From assembly GCF_963975345.1 (NCBI RefSeq), contig NZ_CAXBGE010000006.1:1-64000 (forward strand): a stretch of DNA of 64,000 nucleotides, in the 5' to 3' direction. Source of the DNA: Maricaulis sp963975345. GTDB lineage: Bacteria; Pseudomonadota; Alphaproteobacteria; Caulobacterales; Maricaulaceae. This document shows, in pieces, positions 59,342-64,000 of this stretch. The position numbers and the translations under genes are program-made. The notes beneath the pieces are model-generated. The model was given only the letters and a program-made list of their open reading frames with translations. It had not been told where the DNA came from and searched no databases. Position 1 is the first letter of the stretch. Each line of letters begins with the position of its first letter.

Positions 59342-60676
59342 ATGAGCGCGCACACAGACAATCCCGCCGCCTCCGGTGCCGACACGCCCTCCACGCGTGA
59401 AACCATCCCGGAAAACGGCCTTGAAATCCTGACCTTCGGCTGCCGGCTGAATGCCTGGGAGAGCGAGGTCATGCGCGCCCATGCCCGCGAGGCCGGGCTG
59501 GAAAATGCTATCCTGGTCAATACCTGCGCCGTCACTTCGGAAGCCGTGCGTCAGGCGCGCCAATCGATCCGCAAGGCCCGCCGCGCCCATCCCGACGCCA
59601 AGATCATCGTCACCGGCTGCGCCGCCCAGGTCGATCCGGCGATGTTCGCCGCCATGCCCGAAGTCGACCGTGTCGTCGGCAATGCGGAAAAACTGCGCGC
59701 CGAGACTTTCAATCCCGTGACCCTGCTGGGGGGCACCGAGAAGATCCGCGTCAATGACATCATGAGCGTGCGCGAGACCGCCGGTCATCTGGTCGAGGGC
59801 ATGGAGGGCCGTGCGCGTGCCTATGTCCAGGTCCAGAATGGCTGCGATCATCGCTGCACCTTCTGCATCATCCCCTATGGCCGCGGCAATTCGCGCTCGG
59901 TCCCGGCCGGCGAGATTGTCAGCCAGATCAAATCCCTGGTCGCTTCCGGCCATAGCGAGGTTGTGCTGACGGGCGTGGACCTCACCTCCTGGGGCGGTGA
60001 TCTGCCCGGCACGCCGCCGCTGGGCCGTCTGGTGCAGGCGATCATGAAACAGGTGCCCGATCTGCCGCGCCTTCGCCTCTCCTCGATTGACGCGATCGAG
60101 ATCGACGAAGCCCTGTTTGAAGCCGTCACCGGCGAGGCGCGCATCGCGCCCTATCTGCACCTCTCGCTGCAGGCCGGCGATAATATGATCCTCAAGCGCA
60201 TGAAGCGCCGCCATTCGCGCGAAGACGCCATCGCGCTGTGCAATCGGTTGAAAGCCGCGCGGCCGGAAATCGCTTTCGGCGCTGACATCATTGCCGGTTT
60301 CCCGACCGAGACTGAGGCGATGTTCGAGAATTCGCTCAAAGTGGTCGATGAGTGCCAGCTCGCCTATCTGCACGTCTTCCCCTATTCGCCGCGCCCGGGC
60401 ACACCGGCCGCGCGCATGCCACAGCTGGAGAAGGCCGAAATCAAGGCCCGCGCCGCGCGCTTGCGGGAGAAGGCGGATCAGGTGCTGGCCGCCCATCTCG
60501 ACAGCATGATCGGCACCGTCACCGGCGCCCTGATGGAAAAGCCCGGCTTTGCGCGGGCGGGAAATTTCGCCGCCATCCGCCTGCCTGAAACCGAGTTCCC
60601 GCGCCCCGGTGCGTTGGTCAATATCCATGTCACGCACCATGACGGACATGAGCTGCACGGGGAGCTCACATCATGA
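59342..60676 (+). CDS. mtaB: tRNA threonylcarbamoyladenosine methylthiotransferase
   Basis: A radical SAM methylthiotransferase that converts t6A37 to ms2t6A37 in tRNA. The 444-residue product has the N-terminal MTTase domain with three cysteines (CRLN, VNTCAVT, GCAAQ), the radical SAM motif CDHRCTFCIIPYGRGNSRS, and a C-terminal TRAM-like region. ATG 59342 (MSAHTDNPAAS) is my choice; a TTG-type frame opens at 59303. Its stop overlaps the ftsY start by 4 nt (ATGA). The mtaB-ftsY pair is common in Alphaproteobacteria. Confidence 0.95.
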   Translation: MSAHTDNPAASGADTPSTRETIPENGLEILTFGCRLNAWESEVMRAHAREAGLENAILVNTCAVTSEAVRQARQSIRKARRAHPDAKIIVTGCAAQVDPAMFAAMPEVDRVVGNAEKLRAETFNPVTLLGGTEKIRVNDIMSVRETAGHLVEGMEGRARAYVQVQNGCDHRCTFCIIPYGRGNSRSVPAGEIVSQIKSLVASGHSEVVLTGVDLTSWGGDLPGTPPLGRLVQAIMKQVPDLPRLRLSSIDAIEIDEALFEAVTGEARIAPYLHLSLQAGDNMILKRMKRRHSREDAIALCNRLKAARPEIAFGADIIAGFPTETEAMFENSLKVVDECQLAYLHVFPYSPRPGTPAARMPQLEKAEIKARAARLREKADQVLAAHLDSMIGTVTGALMEKPGFARAGNFAAIRLPETEFPRPGALVNIHVTHHDGHELHGELTS

Positions 60677-61623
60677 GCGACGACAAGCCGGCCGGCGAAA
60701 AGAAGCCCGGATTTTTCTCGCGCCTGGTTTCGGGCCTGAGCAAGAGCTCGTCCAAGCTGGGCGAATCCGTCACGGCGATCTTCACCAAGCGCAAGCTGGA
60801 TCGCGAAGCGCTGGACGAGCTTGAAGACCTGCTGATCGCCTCCGATCTCGGCACGGCGGCAGCCCTGCGCGTCACCGACCGTCTGGCGCGCGACCGGTTC
60901 GACAAGGAAATCACCGACGAAGAAGTCCGCGAAACCCTCGCCGAGGTGATTTCCGAGACCCTGCAGCCGCTCGAAAAGCCGCTGCAGCTGACCGGGACGG
61001 ACGGCCCGCACGTGATCCTGTTCGTCGGCGTCAATGGGTCCGGCAAGACCACCACGCTCGGCAAGATCGCCGTCAAACTCAAGCGCGATGGCCGCGATCC
61101 GATCCTGGTCGCCTGTGACACTTTCCGTGCCGCGGCGATCGAACAGGTCGCGGTCTGGGGCGAACGGGCGAAATCACCGGTGATCAAGCGCGCCATCGGT
61201 GCCGATGCCGCCGGGCTCGCCTTCGACGCGCTGGAACAGGCCGAACGCGAGGGCCGCGACACGGTCTTGATCGACACTGCCGGCCGGCTGCAGAACAAGG
61301 CCGAGCTGATGGACGAGCTGCGCAAAATCGTCCGCGTCATCCGCAAGAAAAATCCCGCCGCACCGCATGAAACCGTGCTCGTGCTCGACGGTACGGTCGG
61401 CTCCAACGCCGTCTCCCAAGCCCAGGCCTTCCTCGATGCGGCCCAGATCACCGGCCTGGTGATGACCAAGCTGGACGGCACCGCCAAGGGCGGCGCTCTG
61501 GTCCAGGTGGCGGAGAAATTCCAGCTGCCGATCCACTATATCGGCATCGGCGAAGGCGAAGACGACCTGCAGCCCTTCAATGCGCGCGCATTTTCGCGGG
61601 CTTTGGCCGGCCTGGAAAACTAG
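60673..61623 (+). CDS. ftsY: Signal recognition particle receptor FtsY
   Basis: The SRP receptor GTPase that docks ribosomes to the inner membrane. The 316-residue product lacks a long acidic N-terminal domain and is close to the minimal NG core: N domain LSKSSSKLGESVTAIFTKRK, G-domain P-loop GVNGSGKTTTLGKIA, DTFRAAAIEQVAVW, and DTAGRLQNKAELMDEL. It overlaps mtaB by 4 nt. The short N-terminus is normal for many alphaproteobacteria. Confidence 0.97.
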   Translation: MSDDKPAGEKKPGFFSRLVSGLSKSSSKLGESVTAIFTKRKLDREALDELEDLLIASDLGTAAALRVTDRLARDRFDKEITDEEVRETLAEVISETLQPLEKPLQLTGTDGPHVILFVGVNGSGKTTTLGKIAVKLKRDGRDPILVACDTFRAAAIEQVAVWGERAKSPVIKRAIGADAAGLAFDALEQAEREGRDTVLIDTAGRLQNKAELMDELRKIVRVIRKKNPAAPHETVLVLDGTVGSNAVSQAQAFLDAAQITGLVMTKLDGTAKGGALVQVAEKFQLPIHYIGIGEGEDDLQPFNARAFSRALAGLEN

Positions 61624-61626
61624 GCC

Positions 61627-62475
61627 GTGGAGGCCAACCTGACAGCTGGCGCTCTCGCCATGCTTGGTTCGGCGCTGGCCCACTCGGTCCTGACGCTATT
61701 AACCAAGCAGGCGAAGGACCGGTTGGTGTTTCGCGCCCTGACGCAGACCTTCATCGCCCTTTTGATCCTGCCCTGGCTGGTGTTTCAACCGATCCCGAGT
61801 TGGGAGGTCTGGCGCTTTCTGCTGCTCGGCGCCGTCGCCATCTGGGCTTTCAACATGCTGCTCATCGCCGCCTTCGAGCGCGGCGACATGAATCTGGCCT
61901 ATCCGGTGATGCGCGGCAGCGCACCGGCCCTGGCGACGCTCGCGGCCTATCTTTTCCTCGGCGAGGCGGTCTCGCTCTGGCAGCTGCTCGGCCTGGCGAT
62001 CGCCTCGAGCGCCCTGGCCGGCTTCGCCTGGCCGGAGAAGGACGGAACGCCGAAAGCGCAGATCCTGCTTTTCGCCCTCGCCGCCGCGTGCATGACCGCA
62101 AGCTATACCGTGATCGACGCCGCTGGCGTGCGCGCCTCAGGCAATGTGATGGTGTATACGGGCTGGTTCTTTGTGCTCTCTGGCCTGACAATCGGCACGA
62201 CCGCGATCATCCGGCGCAGCGGACGCCTGTGGTCCATGGTGCGCCAGGAAAGCCGGCCCGCCGCGACCTGCATGCTGTTCAATCTGGCGACCTATTGGCT
62301 GGCGCTCTACGCCTATTCGATCGCCCCGGTCGCGCCAATGGCCGCGATGCGCGAAACCGGCATCGTGTTCGGCGCACTGCTCGCAACGCTGGTCCTCAAG
62401 GAGCCTTTCGGGTTGAAGCGTATCGCGCTGGCCGTGCTATTGGTCGCCGGACTTGTTGTTATGCAGGCCCTGTAA
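61627..62475 (+). CDS. EamA/DMT family transporter
   Basis: A 282-residue transporter with ten membrane helices in two EamA repeats. The start is a GTG 3 nt after the ftsY stop (VEANLTAGALAML). Each half ends in a typical GGEAVSLWQLLGLAIA-like or LVLKEPFGLKRIALAVLL segment. Substrates of such drug/metabolite transporters include amino acids and sugars; unknown here. Translation is probably coupled to ftsY. Confidence 0.9.
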   Translation: MEANLTAGALAMLGSALAHSVLTLLTKQAKDRLVFRALTQTFIALLILPWLVFQPIPSWEVWRFLLLGAVAIWAFNMLLIAAFERGDMNLAYPVMRGSAPALATLAAYLFLGEAVSLWQLLGLAIASSALAGFAWPEKDGTPKAQILLFALAAACMTASYTVIDAAGVRASGNVMVYTGWFFVLSGLTIGTTAIIRRSGRLWSMVRQESRPAATCMLFNLATYWLALYAYSIAPVAPMAAMRETGIVFGALLATLVLKEPFGLKRIALAVLLVAGLVVMQAL

Positions 62476-62493
62476 GTCCTGAGGAGAATTCCC

Positions 62494-63156
62494 TTGAGCC
62501 AAGCTGAATCCACCTCCTCGCAGACGGCGCGCATGCTGGTCGATGTCGGACCGGTCGGGGTCTGGATCGTGGTCTATAATCTGGCGCGGGCCTTTGCCGG
62601 CGACCAGGCGATCTATATCGGCACCGGCGCCTATATGATCGCGGCGACCATCGCGCTGGTCTATGCCATCCGGATCGAGAAGCGTTTCCCGCCGATGCTG
62701 ATCTTCACAACGGTGATCGTGCTGGGCATGGGCACAATCGGAATCCTCCTGCAGGACCCGATCTTCCTCTATCTCAAACCGACCATCATCAATCTGTTCT
62801 TTTCCTATCTCATCCTGATCAGCGTCGCGCTGGGGCAGAATGTCTGGAAAGTGTTTTTCGGCCATGTGTTCAACCTGCCCGAGGCGGCATGGACCATGAT
62901 GGCGGTGCGTTGGGCGGTCTGGTTCCAGTTCCTGGCCCTGATCAATGAAGTTATGTGGCGCCATATCAATGATTCCATCGTGCCGGAATCGGCCCGTTGG
63001 TTTGCCGAATTCTCGATCAGCGAAAGCTTCTGGGCCAATGCCAAGCTTGGCGTGATGGCGCTCAGCCTCGTCTTCGCCATGCTGCAAATGCCGCTGTTGA
63101 TGAAATATCAACGGGCTGAGGGCGAGGCCGATGAGGCAGCAGACAAGGCCAAATAG
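62494..63156 (+). CDS. ispZ: Septation protein IspZ/YciB-like
   Basis: A 220-residue inner-membrane protein of the IspZ/YciB (inner-membrane-spanning septation) family, which influences cell envelope and division. Seen: VDVGPVGVWIVVYNLARAFA, then IEKRFPPMLIFTTVIVLGMG, DPIFLYLKPTIINLFFSY and WAVWFQFLALINEVMW. Six membrane segments. The start is TTG 62494, with GAGGAG ~7 nt upstream. It lies after the DMT transporter, and the mtaB-ftsY-EamA-ispZ order is typical for Alphaproteobacteria. Confidence 0.93.
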   Translation: MSQAESTSSQTARMLVDVGPVGVWIVVYNLARAFAGDQAIYIGTGAYMIAATIALVYAIRIEKRFPPMLIFTTVIVLGMGTIGILLQDPIFLYLKPTIINLFFSYLILISVALGQNVWKVFFGHVFNLPEAAWTMMAVRWAVWFQFLALINEVMWRHINDSIVPESARWFAEFSISESFWANAKLGVMALSLVFAMLQMPLLMKYQRAEGEADEAADKAK

Positions 63157-63243
63157 GCGCTGTGACAATCCGTAGCCGGACAATCGTCATTCGCCCGTCA
63201 CAGAATCATTTTAGAGTGGCTTTGCCGACATCCGGAGACGCCC

Positions 63244-63828
63244 ATGCCGAGCGACAAGCACAGCCCCAAGGCTTTTGACCTCGCGCAGTCGCCGGGGCAT
63301 CTGCTGCACCGGGCACAACAATTTGCCGCCGAACGTTTCACCAAGGCGATGGCCGGCGCCAAGTTGACCCAGCGCCAGTTCGCGGTTCTCCACGCGACCG
63401 CCCAGAATGAGGGCTTGACCCAGACCGAGCTCGTCAAAACCACCGGCATCGACCGCTCGACCTTGGCCGAACTGGTCTCGCGCATGGCGCGCAATGGCCT
63501 GCTGGAGCGCGAAAAACTGGCCGATGACGCCCGCGCCAATGCAATCCATCTCAGCGCCGCCGGCCGCACCTTGCTCGAAGCCGCCACGCTCGGCGCGATG
63601 GACGCTGATCGCGCCATCATCTCGGCTTTGCCCAAGAACAAGCGCGCCAATTTCCTCGAAACCCTGCGCCGCATCGCCCTGACCCTGGAAAAGGGCGAGG
63701 AAGCCGTGATCAAGGCGAAGGTGAAGGACAAGGAAAAGAAGAAAAAGGCCAAAAAGCGCGCCAAAGACAAGGCCAAAAAAGCCGAGAAGAAAGCCCGCAA
63801 ACAGGCCACCGAGGCCACAGCGGAGTAA
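63244..63828 (+). CDS. MarR family regulator with a lysine-rich C-terminal tail
   Basis: A 194-residue MarR-type winged-helix regulator: N-terminal helices, then LTQRQFAVLHATAQNEGLTQ, LVKTTGIDRSTLAELVSRMA and a wing around LEREKLADDARANAIHLS. The last ~50 residues are almost purely lysine/alanine (KDKEKKKKAKKRAKDKAKK), resembling a histone-H1-like tail that could bind DNA non-specifically. GGAGA lies 5 nt before the ATG. It is followed by a ParD-like gene; the regulated genes are unknown. Confidence 0.9.
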   Translation: MPSDKHSPKAFDLAQSPGHLLHRAQQFAAERFTKAMAGAKLTQRQFAVLHATAQNEGLTQTELVKTTGIDRSTLAELVSRMARNGLLEREKLADDARANAIHLSAAGRTLLEAATLGAMDADRAIISALPKNKRANFLETLRRIALTLEKGEEAVIKAKVKDKEKKKKAKKRAKDKAKKAEKKARKQATEATAE

Positions 63829-63867
63829 GTCCCTGACTCTGAATCGCTTGCATGTTGCGGATCAAGT

Positions 63868-64000
63868 ATGCGCATGAGCGCCATGGAACGCATAACCATC
63901 ACTTTGACGACCGAGATTGCCGCCCTCGTGCGCGGTGCGGTCGAAACCGGCGATTACGCCTCATCCAGCGAAATTATCCGCGAGGCCTTACGCGATTGGC
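63868..64000 (+). CDS. ParD-like (RHH) antitoxin, partial at window end
   Basis: A frame that continues past the window edge. It starts with three in-frame ATG codons (63868, 63874, 63883) and reads MERITITLTTEIAALVRGAV from the last, then DYASSSEIIREALRDW. This is the ribbon-helix-helix pattern of ParD/CopG-type antitoxins, whose partner (ParE toxin) would lie beyond position 64000. It follows the MarR gene by 39 bp. Confidence 0.8.
   Translation, partial: MRMSAMERITITLTTEIAALVRGAVETGDYASSSEIIREALRDW

Noticed and set aside
59309..60658. 449-codon open frame on the minus strand opposite mtaB
   Set aside because: Antisense to a clear mtaB; composition is the GC-driven mirror of the gene.
1..64000. 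CRISPR arrays, prophage, integrase or transposase genes
   Set aside because: No regularly spaced repeats and no frame with recognisable phage or transposase motifs; xerC at 12700 is the housekeeping recombinase by context.

Overview
The window is GC-rich, densely coded alphaproteobacterial chromosome. The gene content (atpH-atpA, priA, DUF484-xerC, a sucCD/sucA-odhB-lpd block, mdh, sdhCDAB, zapE, mmsA, mtaB-ftsY-ispZ, a bufferin operon) points to an aerobic heterotroph of the Caulobacterales/Maricaulales type (Maricaulis or Hyphomonadaceae-like). That placement is an inference from gene families and order; the window has no rRNA gene to test it. I found no rRNA, tRNA, CRISPR array, prophage or transposase.

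Layout. 1-1445: start of an F1 ATP synthase operon on the minus strand. 1446-4741: a lower-GC, foreign-looking plus-strand cassette (small membrane protein, EgtD-like methyltransferase, sodium/solute symporter) preceded by a run of 12 G. 4738-7672: terC and priA. 7673-8504: long intergenic stretch with two copies of a ~100 bp repeat. 8505-9580: mobile mystery protein A/B (HTH plus Fic). 9614-13641: flavodoxin-like reductase, hemN with an FNR/FixK-type box, DUF484, xerC. 14396-23336: TCA block (lpd, two-lipoyl odhB, sucA, sucD, sucC). 23441-28901: degenerate GGDEF/EAL protein, then a bufferin operon bufA-bufB-bufC-doxX with a second doxX, then a DUF1036-like secreted protein. 28987-32351: small regulators and enzymes. 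32430-33392: mdh. 33512-38733: MAPEG protein, lipoprotein, an XRE/membrane-protein pair, O-methyltransferase, zapE, and a divergent TetR/AhpD-like pair with two palindromic operators. 38791-43094: thioesterase with an overlapping 32-codon membrane ORF, Fe-alcohol dehydrogenase, two STAS-like proteins, mmsA. 43285-47847: lipoprotein, methyltransferase-like protein, acyltransferase, serine hydrolase, VOC protein. 47904-51266: sdhCDAB. 51459-55561: a five-gene unit with a secreted six-cysteine peptide and a MacAB/YknXYZ-like exporter. 55858-64000: SDR, DUF885 peptidase, membrane protein, mtaB, ftsY, DMT transporter, ispZ, a MarR protein with a lysine-rich tail, and the start of a ParD-like antitoxin gene.

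How it works together. The core is respiratory: the TCA enzymes from 2-oxoglutarate to oxaloacetate (sucA, odhB, lpd, sucCD, sdhCDAB, mdh) plus F1 ATPase, with haem synthesis under a probable oxygen-responsive site. Two peptide systems stand out. The bufferin operon should make a secreted, cysteine-modified, copper-binding peptide. The 51459-55561 unit looks like a separate, apparently undescribed system exporting a Sec-targeted cysteine-rich peptide from the periplasm. The cassette at 1883-4741 is the best candidate for recent horizontal gain.
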